From: Aminobacter sp. AP02
Lineage (GTDB): Bacteria > Pseudomonadota > Alphaproteobacteria > Rhizobiales > Rhizobiaceae
Reading direction: 5' to 3'
DNA length: 64,000 bases
NCBI RefSeq assembly: GCF_003148805.1
Contig: NZ_QGGX01000005.1
Span: forward strand, 1-64,000
Notes under the pieces: model-generated
What the model saw: only the letters and a program-made list of their open reading frames with translations
What the model was told of the DNA's origin: nothing
Database searches by the model: none
In this document: positions 35,338-43,744 of the stretch, one piece after another
How positions within the stretch are numbered: position 1 is the stretch's first letter
Layout: each line of letters begins with the position of its first letter
Made by a program: the position numbers and the translations under genes

Positions 35338-35462
35338 GCTGCCCCTCATCCGCCTGCCGGCACCTTCTCCCCGTAAGGGACGGGGAGAAGGCACGCAGCC
35401 GCAACGCCGACGCCCTCCCTCTCCCCGTTCTTTACGGGGAGAGGGTAAGGGTGAGGGGCAGC
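35338..35462. repeat. Composite palindromic intergenic repeat, copy 1
   Basis: A 125-base element with three nested inverted repeats. The outer arms GCTGCCCCTCA (35338-35348) and TGAGGGGCAGC (35452-35462) match perfectly. Inside are two hairpins: CCTTCTCCCCGT (35363-35374) with ACGGGGAGAAGG (35380-35391), and CCCTCTCCCCGT (35417-35428) with ACGGGGAGAGGG (35434-35445). A close copy is at 37966-38089. It resembles the RIME-type mosaic repeats scattered between rhizobial genes. It lies after the lipid kinase and beside the 3' end of the gene at 35476. Confidence 0.85.
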
Positions 35463-35475
35463 TCGACGCAGATTG

Positions 35476-35697
35476 CTAGCCGTCCATTGCCCTGACCATC
35501 GCTTCGATCTTCGTTGCCTTCTCGAAATGGTCGAGCCTGTGGGTGCGGATCCACCATTCTGCGGCTTCCATCAGAAGCTCCGGATCGTCGTTCCTGTTGG
35601 CGAAGAAGGCGTAGAAGGACAGGCCGACATCTGGAACCTTGGCGGCGATCTTGCGCGCGCAGACGTCAAGTATTTTGGCACGCAGGCTCGGCCGCAT
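35476..35697 (-). CDS. Small conserved hypothetical protein
   Basis: A 73-residue protein of unknown function. The sequence LRAKILDVCARKIAAKVPDVG followed by LSFYAFFANRNDDPELLMEA and EWWIRTHRLDHFEKATKIEAM looks like a compact helical protein, and similar short proteins occur in Mesorhizobium genomes as far as I recall. Third codon positions are GC-rich as in neighbours. It lies 13 bases past the palindromic repeat. No partner gene is evident. Confidence 0.6.
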   Translation of the reverse strand: MRPSLRAKILDVCARKIAAKVPDVGLSFYAFFANRNDDPELLMEAAEWWIRTHRLDHFEKATKIEAMVRAMDG

Positions 35698-35809
35698 TGG
35701 AGAATCCTTCTCGTATGGTCGCGAGAGCTAAGTCGAGCGGAGGTCGGTGTCAAAGGGCCGGGGCGGAGCCGGTTACCTCCTCACAAGGGGAGGGTAGCGA
35801 TGGCGCCTG

Positions 35810-36727
35810 CTACAGCTTCGCCGGAAAGCCCGGTGCGCGCAGATCGGTTCGGGTGGCGTCTTCCAACAATTTGACGATCATCGTCGACCAGGCGTCGCCG
35901 CCATAGGCGGCCTTGCCCTGCTCGAAGATGGCGTTGACGCGCTCGGCGAGGTCCAGCGGCACGCCGCCCTCACGCGCCATGTCAAGCGCGAAGCCGAGGT
36001 CCTTCAGGGCCAGATCCATCGTGAAGCCGATGTCGTAGGAGCCGTTGAGGATGAGCTGGCTTTCGGTCTCGTGCACGAAGCTGTTGCCGGAGGAGGCAAC
36101 GATGGCGTGGTAGGCCTGGGCGAGGTCGAGCCCGCCCTTTTTAGCCAGCATCAGCGCCTCGCCGGCAGCGACCAGATGGATGAAGGCCAGCATGTTGGTG
36201 ATGACCTTGATCACCGCGGCCGAGCCGATCGGCCCCATGAGAAAGGCGCGGGCGCACATGGCTTCGAGCGCCGGGCGATGACGCTCGAAAAGGGCGGGAT
36301 CGCCGCCGACAAGTGCTGTCATCTTGCCCTCCGCGGCGAGATGCACGCCGCCGGTGACGGGGCATTCCAGCGCATAGACGCCGGCTTCGGCAGCAATATC
36401 GGCAAGTCGCAAGATCTTGTCGCGACCGTTGGTCGACATCTCGATCCACGTGCCGCCCTTGGGCAAGCCGGCAAGCAGTCCGTCGGCGCCTGCCAGCACT
36501 GCTTCGCTGATCCTGGGCGAGGGCAGGCAGGTGATGGCGTTGCCAGCACGGGCGGCTGCCGCAGCCGGGCTCGTCGCGGCGCTTGCGCCCAATGCAACAA
36601 GTCGCGCGATGGCTGCCGGGTCGCGGTCATAGACGATCACTTCGAAGCCGCCCCGCACCAGACACGCCGCAAGATTGGCGCCGAGATGGCCGAGGCCGAT
36701 GAAGGCGTAGGCAAGGGTCTGTGTCAT
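35810..36727 (-). CDS. NAD(P)-dependent beta-hydroxyacid dehydrogenase (3-hydroxyisobutyrate dehydrogenase family)
   Basis: A 305-residue oxidoreductase. The N-terminal Rossmann domain begins YAFIGLGHLGANLAACLVRGG, a GxGxxG NAD(P)-binding motif; the substrate segment CPVTGGVHLAAEGKMTALVGG and the catalytic lysine in VIKVITNM (G-x-x-K-x-x-N-N-like) match the family. It oxidises or reduces a short 3-hydroxyacid such as tartronate semialdehyde or 3-hydroxyisobutyrate. Its start overlaps the stop of the enolase-superfamily gene (ATGA at 36724-36727), so the two are coupled and probably act in one sugar-acid pathway. Confidence 0.88.
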   Translation of the reverse strand: MTQTLAYAFIGLGHLGANLAACLVRGGFEVIVYDRDPAAIARLVALGASAATSPAAAAARAGNAITCLPSPRISEAVLAGADGLLAGLPKGGTWIEMSTNGRDKILRLADIAAEAGVYALECPVTGGVHLAAEGKMTALVGGDPALFERHRPALEAMCARAFLMGPIGSAAVIKVITNMLAFIHLVAAGEALMLAKKGGLDLAQAYHAIVASSGNSFVHETESQLILNGSYDIGFTMDLALKDLGFALDMAREGGVPLDLAERVNAIFEQGKAAYGGDAWSTMIVKLLEDATRTDLRAPGFPAKL

Positions 36728-37935
36728 GGCATCAGCGGTTCTTGCACCATCTGAAGGTGCAGATGGGGACCATCATACGGGTTGGCCTCGCAGACCCCCT
36801 CGTCGAGTTCGACGCCGAGACCCGGTTCCTTCGAGGGAATGACGTTGCCGTCCTGCCATTCGATCTTCTTTTTCAGCAGCTTGGCGTGAAATCCATCCCA
36901 CTGCTTGAGCGATTCCAGGATCAGGAAGTTGGGCAGGGTGACGGCGAGCTGGATGTTGGCGGCGCCGACGATCGGTCCGCAATAGCAATGCGGTGCCACC
37001 TGGATGTGATAGGCCTCGGCCATGGCGGCGATCTTCTTGGTCTCGAGGATGCCGCCCGAACGGCCGAGGTCGGGCTGCAGGATGGTGGCGGCGCGGTTTT
37101 CGATGACGCGGGCGAACTCGAATTTTGTCGTCAGCCGCTCGCCCGTAGCGATCGGGATCGATGTGCCGCGTGCCACTTGCGCCATCACCTCGGGCATATC
37201 TGGCGGCACCGGCTCCTCGAACCACAGGGGATCGTAGGGTTCGATGGCTCGCGCCATGCGCAGCGCGCCAGAGGCGGTGAACTGGCCATGGGTGCCGAAC
37301 AATATGTCGGCGCGGGTGCCGACCGCCTCGCGTATGGCCTTCATCATCCGCGTGGACAAATCGATGTCGATGAGGCGGGGCTGGTGGCCGTCATAGGCGG
37401 TCCACGGGCCGGCCGGGTCGAGCTTCACGGCGTTGAAGCCCTGGCTGACATAGAGGGCGGCGCATTCGGCGGCCATGTCGGGGTCGTTGTAGACGTTCTT
37501 GGGTGCTGCGTCCTCGGTGTGGACGCTGCCCGTGTGCGGGTAAAGATAGGTGTAGGAGCGCAGCGTCTCGTGCACCTGGCCGCCAAGCAACTTGTAGACG
37601 GGCTGGCCGGCCTCTTTGCCGATGATGTCCCAGCAGGCCATTTCCAGGGCCGAGAAACAGCCCATGGCCGAAACGTCGGGGCGCTGGGTGAAGCCGGAGG
37701 AATAGCAGCGGCGGAACAGGTTTTCGACGTCGTGCGGGTCCTGGCCGACGAGATAGCGCTCGGCCATGTCCTCGATCATCTTCGCCGTGACATGGGCGGA
37801 AAAGGTCGCGTTGTAGGCTTCGCCGTAACCCACCACGCCGCCATCGGTGGTGAGCTTAACGAAGATGAAATACTTGCCGCCGATGCCGGGCGGCGGGTTG
37901 TTGACCACGAAGGTCTTGACGTCAGTGATCTTCAT
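36724..37935 (-). CDS. Mandelate racemase/muconate lactonizing family (sugar-acid dehydratase-like) enzyme
   Basis: A 403-residue enolase-superfamily enzyme: N-terminal capping domain (KITDVKTFVVNNPPPG), then a TIM barrel with LDPAG, FGTHGQF, WFEEPVPP, ATGERL, QPDLGRSGG and APHCYCGP in order. It resembles D-galactonate/mannonate dehydratase-type proteins, which dehydrate sugar acids. The third-strand position that normally offers a metal-binding Asp (DxH) reads G-T-H here, so metal binding may differ. It is translationally coupled to the 3-hydroxyisobutyrate-dehydrogenase-like gene; no transporter or aldolase is visible in the cluster. Confidence 0.82.
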   Translation of the reverse strand: MKITDVKTFVVNNPPPGIGGKYFIFVKLTTDGGVVGYGEAYNATFSAHVTAKMIEDMAERYLVGQDPHDVENLFRRCYSSGFTQRPDVSAMGCFSALEMACWDIIGKEAGQPVYKLLGGQVHETLRSYTYLYPHTGSVHTEDAAPKNVYNDPDMAAECAALYVSQGFNAVKLDPAGPWTAYDGHQPRLIDIDLSTRMMKAIREAVGTRADILFGTHGQFTASGALRMARAIEPYDPLWFEEPVPPDMPEVMAQVARGTSIPIATGERLTTKFEFARVIENRAATILQPDLGRSGGILETKKIAAMAEAYHIQVAPHCYCGPIVGAANIQLAVTLPNFLILESLKQWDGFHAKLLKKKIEWQDGNVIPSKEPGLGVELDEGVCEANPYDGPHLHLQMVQEPLMP

Positions 37936-37965
37936 GCGGGTTCCTCCCGTAACCTAGTTGACGTC

Positions 37966-38089
37966 GCGCCGCCCCTCATCCCCTGCCGGACCTTCTCCCC
38001 GTAAGGACGGGGAGAAGGAGGCTGGCCGCAACGTTGGCGGCCCCTCTCCCCGTCCTCCACGGGGAGAGGGTAAGGGTGAGGGGCGGCGC
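37966..38089. repeat. Composite palindromic intergenic repeat, copy 2
   Basis: A 124-base element of the same design as the one at 35338. Outer arms GCGCCGCCCCTCA (37966-37978) and TGAGGGGCGGCGC (38077-38089) are perfect. Two hairpins follow the same order: CCTTCTCCCCGT with ACGGGGAGAAGG, and CCTCTCCCCGT with ACGGGGAGAGG. The loops differ from copy 1 and the outer arms have changed in step (GCTGCCCC against CGCCGCCCC), so pairing is kept. It sits between the enolase-superfamily gene and the GMC oxidoreductase gene. Confidence 0.85.
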
Positions 38090-38105
38090 CGACGGTCGAA
38101 ATTGC

Positions 38106-39722
38106 TCACCACGCATCCTCCAGCACCATCTCCGCACCCTTCCATCCAGTCATGATCGACGCAGCGTTGGTGTTGCCGGTGATGTTGTCGGGGAAAATCG
38201 AGGCGTCGATGACGCGCAGGCGGCTTAGGCCATGTACGCGCAGGCGCGGGTCGACGACCGAAGTCGTGGGGTCGGGGCCCATGCGGCAGGTGGAAACCGG
38301 GTGGTAGACTGTGCCCGAGCGCTTGCGAAAATCCTGAATCAGGTCGGGGTCGGAAGTGATTGACGGCCCAGGCAAAACCTCTTCCGCGATGATGTCTGAC
38401 ATGGGCGACTGGGAGGCCAGCTTGCGCAGGAATTTTACCGCGTCCAGCATCTCGGCGACGTCTGTCTCGGTCGAATAGGCGTTCACAGTGATACGCGGGT
38501 GGACGGTCGGGTCAGCGGAGCGGATCATGATCTCGCCTCGGCTCGACGGGCGGCAATTGGAAAGCCCGATGGAGAAGCCGGGGAAGGGGTCGGGTGTCAG
38601 GATCGGACGCTCGCCGGCCCTGGGCAGGACGGTGGAAAAGACCTGGAAATAGAGCTGCATGTTGGGCCGCGCGCGGGCCGGATCGGACCGGAAGAAGCCG
38701 CCGCCCTGGTTCATGCTCATCGACAGCGGCCCGGTGCGCAACGCGAGATACTGCATGCCGACCAGAAGCTTGCCCCACCAGGGACGCAGGGTCTGGTTGA
38801 GCGTCGGTACCTTGGCCTTCCAGGTGTAGTTGATGCCCTGATGGTCCTGCAGGTTGCGGCCGACCTGTTCGGCCGCATGAACCACCGGTATGCCGAGTTC
38901 GCCGAGCAAAGCTGCAGGGCCGACACCGGAGAGCTGCAGCAACTGTGGCGAGTTGACCGATCCGCCTGACAGGATCACCTCGCGGCGGGCACGGACGCTC
39001 AGCTTCGTGCCATGTTGCAGATACTCGATGCCGACGGCCCGTTTGCCCTCGAACAGGATTTTCGTGACCAGCGCGCCGGTTTCGACGCACACATTGGCGC
39101 GCTTCATCGCCGGGCGCAGGAAGGCGCGGGCGGCAGACATGCGGCGACCGTCCCTGGTCGTGATTTGATAAACGCCGACACCCTCTTGCGAGGAACCGTT
39201 GAAGTCTTGATTCAGGGCAAGGCCGGCCTTTTGCCCCGCCGCGAGAAAGCGCTGCGTCAGCGGATGAACCTTCTTGCGGTTGTCGGTGACATGGATAGGG
39301 CCGCCGGTGCCGCGCAGCGCATTGCCGCCGGCCTCGTTGTCTTCGATCGCCTTGAAGGCCGGCAGCAGGTCGTCAAACCCCCAGCCGGGATTGCCGGCAT
39401 CGCGCCAGGCGTCGAAATCTTCGGCAGCACCCCTGATCCAGACCATGGCGTTGATCGAGCTCGACCCGCCCAAGATCTTGCCGCGCGGCCAGTGGTCCTT
39501 GTTGCCGGCAAGACCCGGATCGGCCTCGGCGGCATAGTTCCAGTTCACCGCAGGGTCGAAGAAGGTCTTGCCGTAGCCGAGCGGCATCTGGACGAAAAAA
39601 CGGCGGTCGGTGCCGCCGGCCTCCAGCACCAGCACCGAAAAGCGCCCGCTCGCCGACAGCCGCTCGGCCACCACCGAACCGGCGGAACCCGAACCGACAA
39701 CAATGAAATCGAACGTCTGCAT
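38106..39722 (-). CDS. GMC-family FAD oxidoreductase (choline dehydrogenase-like)
   Basis: A 538-residue glucose-methanol-choline oxidoreductase. The FAD motif is FIVVGSGSAGSVVAERL at the N-terminus; signature 1 is HWPRGKILGGSSSINAMVWI and signature 2 is VILSGGSVNSPQLLQLSG. The C-terminal YHPVSTCRMG and the NTNAASIM stretch hold the catalytic His and Asn of the family. It oxidises an alcohol; choline is possible, but no betaine aldehyde dehydrogenase is near. The intact start is ATG at 39722. It is the third leftward gene in the catabolic block, though separated by a palindromic repeat. Confidence 0.9.
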   Translation of the reverse strand: MQTFDFIVVGSGSAGSVVAERLSASGRFSVLVLEAGGTDRRFFVQMPLGYGKTFFDPAVNWNYAAEADPGLAGNKDHWPRGKILGGSSSINAMVWIRGAAEDFDAWRDAGNPGWGFDDLLPAFKAIEDNEAGGNALRGTGGPIHVTDNRKKVHPLTQRFLAAGQKAGLALNQDFNGSSQEGVGVYQITTRDGRRMSAARAFLRPAMKRANVCVETGALVTKILFEGKRAVGIEYLQHGTKLSVRARREVILSGGSVNSPQLLQLSGVGPAALLGELGIPVVHAAEQVGRNLQDHQGINYTWKAKVPTLNQTLRPWWGKLLVGMQYLALRTGPLSMSMNQGGGFFRSDPARARPNMQLYFQVFSTVLPRAGERPILTPDPFPGFSIGLSNCRPSSRGEIMIRSADPTVHPRITVNAYSTETDVAEMLDAVKFLRKLASQSPMSDIIAEEVLPGPSITSDPDLIQDFRKRSGTVYHPVSTCRMGPDPTTSVVDPRLRVHGLSRLRVIDASIFPDNITGNTNAASIMTGWKGAEMVLEDAW

Positions 39723-39903
39723 GTGGGCGGCGGCCTGTCGAACTTCCTCGGTCCGGCCAGACTATCGCCTCGGCTGGAGGCTTCGGCGTCGGTTACGGCA
39801 TGGCCTGTGAAAAATACGACCGGCCGATGCAAGAGATGCGGCGTTGACGCGGCAGCCGCTGCAAAGATACGGGTGGGGCGAGGAAATTCGCAGAGGAATG
39901 ACG

Positions 39904-40296
39904 ATGGTTCAGTATGCCGATGGCCAGCCGCGCGGCGAACTCACGCTGAGGACGCTTGCCATGCCGGCCGACGCGAACGCCGCCGGCGACATTTTCGGCG
40001 GCTGGGTGATGGCGCAGATGGACCTTGCCTGCGGCATCCGCGCCGCCGAGCGCGCACGCGGCCGCGTGGTGACTGCGGCGGTCAAGGAAATGGCCTTCGC
40101 CAAGCCAATGAAGATCGGCGACACGCTGTGCATCTACACTCATGTCGATCGTGTTGGCCGCACCTCGATGACGCTCAAGGTAGAAGCCTGGGCACAGCGC
40201 TATCTCTCCGACATGATGGAAAAGGTGACCGACGCCGATTTCGTCATGGTGGCCCTGGACGGGCAGGGCAAGCCGAAGCCGGTGCCGGCGGAGTAG
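39904..40296 (+). CDS. Acyl-CoA thioesterase (YciA-type hotdog fold)
   Basis: A 130-residue hotdog thioesterase. PADANAAGDIFGGWVMAQMDLA contains the catalytic Asp region of the YciA/acyl-CoA hydrolase group, followed by VTAAVKEMAFAKPMKIGD and the last strand MMEKVTDADFVMVALD. It would hydrolyse a range of acyl-CoAs in the cytosol. Start 39904 is 7 bases after AGAGGA; an ATG at 39898 is possible. The region between it and the divergent GMC gene (39723-39903) is the shared promoter. Confidence 0.88.
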   Translation: MVQYADGQPRGELTLRTLAMPADANAAGDIFGGWVMAQMDLACGIRAAERARGRVVTAAVKEMAFAKPMKIGDTLCIYTHVDRVGRTSMTLKVEAWAQRYLSDMMEKVTDADFVMVALDGQGKPKPVPAE

Positions 40297-40391
40297 GCCG
40301 GGCGGCGGCTACAGGCAAAGGTCCCCAAATAGCCGACGGGTTGAGTTCTCGGTAACCGGAAACCAGCCTTCAAGGCCGTAGGGCCACAAAG

Positions 40392-40760
40392 CTACTCCAC
40401 CGCCGCATCAAACTTCATCCTGGCCTCGGCGACGCGGCGCTGGTTGAGCCGCGCCCATTCGCCGAGCGCATAGACGGGAACGAGCAACTCTCGGCCAAGA
40501 TCGGTCAGTTCGTATTCGACACGCGGCGGGATGGTCGGGAAGACCGTGCGCGTGACGAAGCCGTCGCGCTCGAGCCCGCGCACCGTGGTGGTCAGCATCT
40601 TTTGCGAGATGCCGCCAATTGCATGGCGCAACTCGTTGAAACGCATGGACCCATCGCCGAGCTTGCCGACGACGAGCACGGTCCATTTGTCGCCGACACG
40701 CTGCAGGATATCGCTGACGGCGCGGCAATCCTCGGTGCGGTGCGGGTGCCTCGGTATCAA
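40392..40760 (-). CDS. HxlR-family redox/electrophile-type regulator
   Basis: A 122-residue winged-helix regulator of the HxlR family. The start is taken as TTG at 40760 because a near-perfect AAGGAGG stands 7 bases before it; the frame runs on upstream but through the promoter. C12 (RTEDCRAVSDIL) sits where HypR- and YodB-type members keep their sensing cysteine. The DNA-binding core reads RFNELRHAIGGISQKMLTTTVRG. It is divergent from an FMN reductase gene across a GTATCC...GGATAC palindrome, a common HxlR-oxidoreductase pair. Confidence 0.88.
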   Translation of the reverse strand: MIPRHPHRTEDCRAVSDILQRVGDKWTVLVVGKLGDGSMRFNELRHAIGGISQKMLTTTVRGLERDGFVTRTVFPTIPPRVEYELTDLGRELLVPVYALGEWARLNQRRVAEARMKFDAAVE

Positions 40761-40808
40761 AAAGGTGCCTCCTTGTGCGCTCGAAAACCAGTCACCTATA
40801 TAGCGCGA

Positions 40809-40823
40809 GTATCCAATGGATAC
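40809..40823. promoter_or_regulatory. HxlR-type operator between divergent genes
   Basis: GTATCC (40809-40814), AAT, GGATAC (40818-40823) is a perfect inverted repeat in the 103-base gap between the HxlR and FMN reductase genes. CTATATAG at 40796-40803 alongside could be a -10 region. The spacing and sequence fit binding by an HxlR dimer, which would control both divergent genes; this is inferred from position. Confidence 0.55.
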
Positions 40824-40863
40824 CAGTTTTCGCCCACACCATCGTGCCTGAGAGGTTCCTGCC

Positions 40864-41469
40864 ATGTCCAAACCCAAGATCGCCATCGTCGTCGGCTCGA
40901 CACGCGCCGCCCGCTTCGCCGACACGCCGGTGGAATGGATCGCCAAGATCGCCAAATCCCATGCGGATATCGAGGTCGAGGTCGTCGACCTCAGAGATTT
41001 CCCGCTGCCGTTTTTCGATGAGGTCGCCTCGTCCGCCTGGGTACCTTCGCAGAACGAGGTCGCCCAGCGCTGGCAGAAGAAAGTCGCGGAGTTCGACGGT
41101 TACATCTTCACCGCAGCCGAATACAACCACGGTCCGACCGCCGTGCTGAAGAATGCACTCGATTACGCCGCCAAGGAATGGAACAAGAAGCCCGCTGGTT
41201 TCGTCGGCTACGGCGGCGTCGGTGGCGCGCGTGCCGTCGAGCAGTTGCGCATGCACGCGGTGGAGTTGCAGATGGCGCCGACCAAGTCGGCCGTGCACAT
41301 CGTGTGGGGCGATTTCCTGGCCGTTCGTCAGGGCGAAAAGAAGCTCTCGGACATCGAGCATCTCAACCAGGCAGCCAACGGGCTGATCGAAGAGATCACC
41401 TGGTGGGCCAAGGCACTGAAGATCGCGCGCGAAGCGGATGTGCTTTCCGAAGAAGCCAAGGCTGCCTGA
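40864..41469 (+). CDS. NADPH-dependent FMN reductase family protein
   Basis: A 201-residue flavodoxin-like oxidoreductase. The FMN phosphate loop is IVVGSTRAARFAD near residue 10, and the flavin-contacting loop is AAEYNHGPTAVLKNALDY, followed by FVGYGGVGGARA. Members reduce quinones, azo compounds or chromate with NADPH and protect against electrophiles. It is divergent from an HxlR regulator, which in related systems represses such reductases until its cysteine is oxidised. A strong terminator follows at 41494-41518. Confidence 0.9.
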   Translation: MSKPKIAIVVGSTRAARFADTPVEWIAKIAKSHADIEVEVVDLRDFPLPFFDEVASSAWVPSQNEVAQRWQKKVAEFDGYIFTAAEYNHGPTAVLKNALDYAAKEWNKKPAGFVGYGGVGGARAVEQLRMHAVELQMAPTKSAVHIVWGDFLAVRQGEKKLSDIEHLNQAANGLIEEITWWAKALKIAREADVLSEEAKAA

Positions 41470-41493
41470 GCAGCGAGGTTTTCTCAGGCAATG

Positions 41494-41518
41494 AAGGGCG
41501 GCCGCGAGCCGCCCTTTT
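41494..41518 (+). terminator. Bidirectional terminator
   Basis: AAGGGCGGC (41494-41502) pairs with GCCGCCCTT (41508-41516) across CGCGA and is followed by TTTTCGTTT. It separates the rightward FMN reductase gene from the leftward CorC-like gene, whose stop is 9 bases further on. Confidence 0.85.
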
Positions 41519-41526
41519 CGTTTGGA

Positions 41527-42837
41527 TTAGCGCACCTGCTCGCGCTGGCTGCCGGGCAGGCGGGAAGCCAACACCTTGTCGATGCGGCGGCCGTCGAGGT
41601 CGACGACCTCGAAGCGCCAGCCTTGCGCGTCGACACATTCGCCGGTCGCGGGCAGATGGTGCATGTGCGACAGCACATAACCGGCGACCGTCTCATAGTC
41701 ACGATTTTCGGGCAGGTCGATGCCGAGATGGTCGGCCATTTCGTCCGCCTGCATGTAACCTGCAAGCAGCCATGAGCCGTCGTCGCGCTGGACGGCCGTC
41801 TCTTCCTCGTCCTCGTCAAGATCGGAGCGGAACACGCCGGTGATGGCCTCGAGAATGTCGGCTGGCGAAACGACGCCTTCGAAGTGGCCGTATTCGTCAT
41901 GGACCAGCGCCATCGGCACATCGGACTGCTTGAGCGTGGCGAGCACGTCGAGCGCATCGGCCTGATCGTGGACGATGGGAGCGGTGCGGACATGCTTGCG
42001 CGGATCGAAGGCGCGACCGGCCAGCAGCGAGGCGAGTAGCTCGCGGCTCTGGATCACGCCGACCATGGCGTCGACCGAGCCTTCGCCAGCGGGCAGGCGC
42101 GAGTGCTGGGTTTCCATCAAAAGCTTGCGGGTGACGGCTTCGTCGGCTTGCAGATTGATCCAGTCTACCTCGGTGCGTGGGGTCATGACGGCGCGCACGG
42201 CGCGGTCACCCAGACGCATGACGCCAGCGATCATGCGGCGCTCGTCCGATTCGATGGTGCCGTGATGTTCTGCTTCGGCGACCAGCATCTTGATTTCTTC
42301 GTCTGTGACCTTTTCCTCGCTCTCGCCGCGCTGCCCGAGCAGCCACAACACGGCGCGTCCGGAAATGTCCAGCAGCCACACAAGTGGCAGCGCGACCTTG
42401 GCGAGCAGCGACATTGCAGGGGCGACGCGAACGGCGACCCCCTCGGGATCGCGCAGGGCGATCTGCTTGGGCACGAGTTCGCCGATGATCAGCGATGCGT
42501 AGGTGATGATGGCGACGACGATACCGACGCCAAGCGCATCGGCAACACCGGGGCGCATACCATATTCGGCGAGCATGCCGCTCAGCCGCTGGCCGAGGGT
42601 TGCACCCGAAAAGGCGCCCGACAGCACGCCGACCAGCGTGATGCCGATCTGCACCGACGACAGGAATTTGCCCGGGTTGGCGCCAAGATCGAGTGCGCGG
42701 CCGGCTCCCTTGACGTCTCGGTCGATCATCGCCTTGAGGCGCGCCGGGCGGGAAGAAACGATGGCAAGCTCGGACATTGCCAAGAGGCCGTTCACGCAGA
42801 TGAGGACGACCACGATACCGATTTCAGCATATAGCAT
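41527..42837 (-). CDS. CNNM/CorC-like hemolysin-family transporter-associated protein
   Basis: A 436-residue membrane protein: a DUF21 (CNNM) domain with about four helices at residues 1-180, two CBS domains around 215-335, and a CorC_HlyC domain at the C-terminus (WRFEVVDLDGRRIDKVLASRL). Internal landmarks are MSELAIVSSRPARLK, GIVVAIITYASLIIGELVPK and MTPRTEVDWIN. Relatives take part in Mg2+/Co2+ efflux or transport; hemolysin in the family name is historic. The start at 42837 is chosen at the first helix; upstream codons have no better site. Confidence 0.88.
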   Translation of the reverse strand: MLYAEIGIVVVLICVNGLLAMSELAIVSSRPARLKAMIDRDVKGAGRALDLGANPGKFLSSVQIGITLVGVLSGAFSGATLGQRLSGMLAEYGMRPGVADALGVGIVVAIITYASLIIGELVPKQIALRDPEGVAVRVAPAMSLLAKVALPLVWLLDISGRAVLWLLGQRGESEEKVTDEEIKMLVAEAEHHGTIESDERRMIAGVMRLGDRAVRAVMTPRTEVDWINLQADEAVTRKLLMETQHSRLPAGEGSVDAMVGVIQSRELLASLLAGRAFDPRKHVRTAPIVHDQADALDVLATLKQSDVPMALVHDEYGHFEGVVSPADILEAITGVFRSDLDEDEEETAVQRDDGSWLLAGYMQADEMADHLGIDLPENRDYETVAGYVLSHMHHLPATGECVDAQGWRFEVVDLDGRRIDKVLASRLPGSQREQVR

Positions 42838-42922
42838 AATGGTCGCTGCATAGCATTCCTTCAGCCCTTTCGAAAAGACGGCATCGAAAATACTGTTTGG
42901 CGGCGATATGACGGTTGCAGAG

Positions 42923-43627
42923 CTACTTGTGCGGCACAAGAACCGCCATCAGCACCTTGCCGTCGGTGAAGTAGGGATCTCCACCGCCGTTGCGGCCAGC
43001 GCTGGTGAAGCCGATTCCGGGAATCGTCTTGACCGACTCGGTTCGCCCGGCAGCAGTCAGGTCGCGAATGAGCGAATCGCGTTCTGCGTCGATGTCGGGC
43101 GCAATGTGGTGGGTGATTTCGCCGGTGTCGTGGCTTAGGCCGACGCCACGGTCGAAGCTCGCCGAGCCGTACCAGGTCGGACGGCCATCGGCACCCGGGT
43201 TAAAAGTCAGCCACAGGCGGACGTGGTGGCGCTGATCGGCGCTGTGGCCGACCGGCTTTTCGAAAGCGATGTCCTCTCGGCGGCCATCGAACAGCAGCGT
43301 AGACACAGGGGCGTCGACATCGGGGCGGTCAAGCAGCACGCTTTCGCCTATCATGATGTCGGATTTCACCGACAGGCCGGCTGCCCGGTCCCAATGGGCA
43401 GCGTCGAAGGCGCCGATGACGTCTTCTTCGGTACCGACCAGGCTGATGTTGATCGGATCGCCGGGGATGCCGTCCGGGGTGGTCGTCAGCATGGCCTCGG
43501 GCTTCAGGCCCTCGCGCAGGATTCGGAACGACCAGAATTCGGGTGCAGCGAAATACGCAAGGCCGAGATAGCCTGCGCAAATAACCGCAAACCACAGGGT
43601 CGCCTGTCTACGCAGTTTCCCCGCCAT
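42923..43627 (-). CDS. LssY C-terminal domain protein
   Basis: A 234-residue protein with an N-terminal membrane anchor (residues 9-28) and a soluble LssY_C-type domain: INISLVGTEEDVIGAFDAAHW, followed by HVRLWLTFNPGADGRPTWYGSASFDRGVG, then HHIAPDIDAERD. In Legionella LssY this domain follows a phosphatase-like module; here it stands alone behind one helix. It is upstream of the CorC-like gene on the same strand (85-base gap) and could share a transcript. Role unknown; probably periplasmic. Confidence 0.78.
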   Translation of the reverse strand: MAGKLRRQATLWFAVICAGYLGLAYFAAPEFWSFRILREGLKPEAMLTTTPDGIPGDPINISLVGTEEDVIGAFDAAHWDRAAGLSVKSDIMIGESVLLDRPDVDAPVSTLLFDGRREDIAFEKPVGHSADQRHHVRLWLTFNPGADGRPTWYGSASFDRGVGLSHDTGEITHHIAPDIDAERDSLIRDLTAAGRTESVKTIPGIGFTSAGRNGGGDPYFTDGKVLMAVLVPHK

Positions 43628-43744
43628 CGGATGCAGCCGTCGCAGGTGGATTGAACTGATCCTATCTATCGCGAAATAGAAGGCGGGGCAAACTGGTGCT
43701 CCCTTTGCGCTTTGGGCCGCTGCGCTGCTGCCTTGGCAGATACC

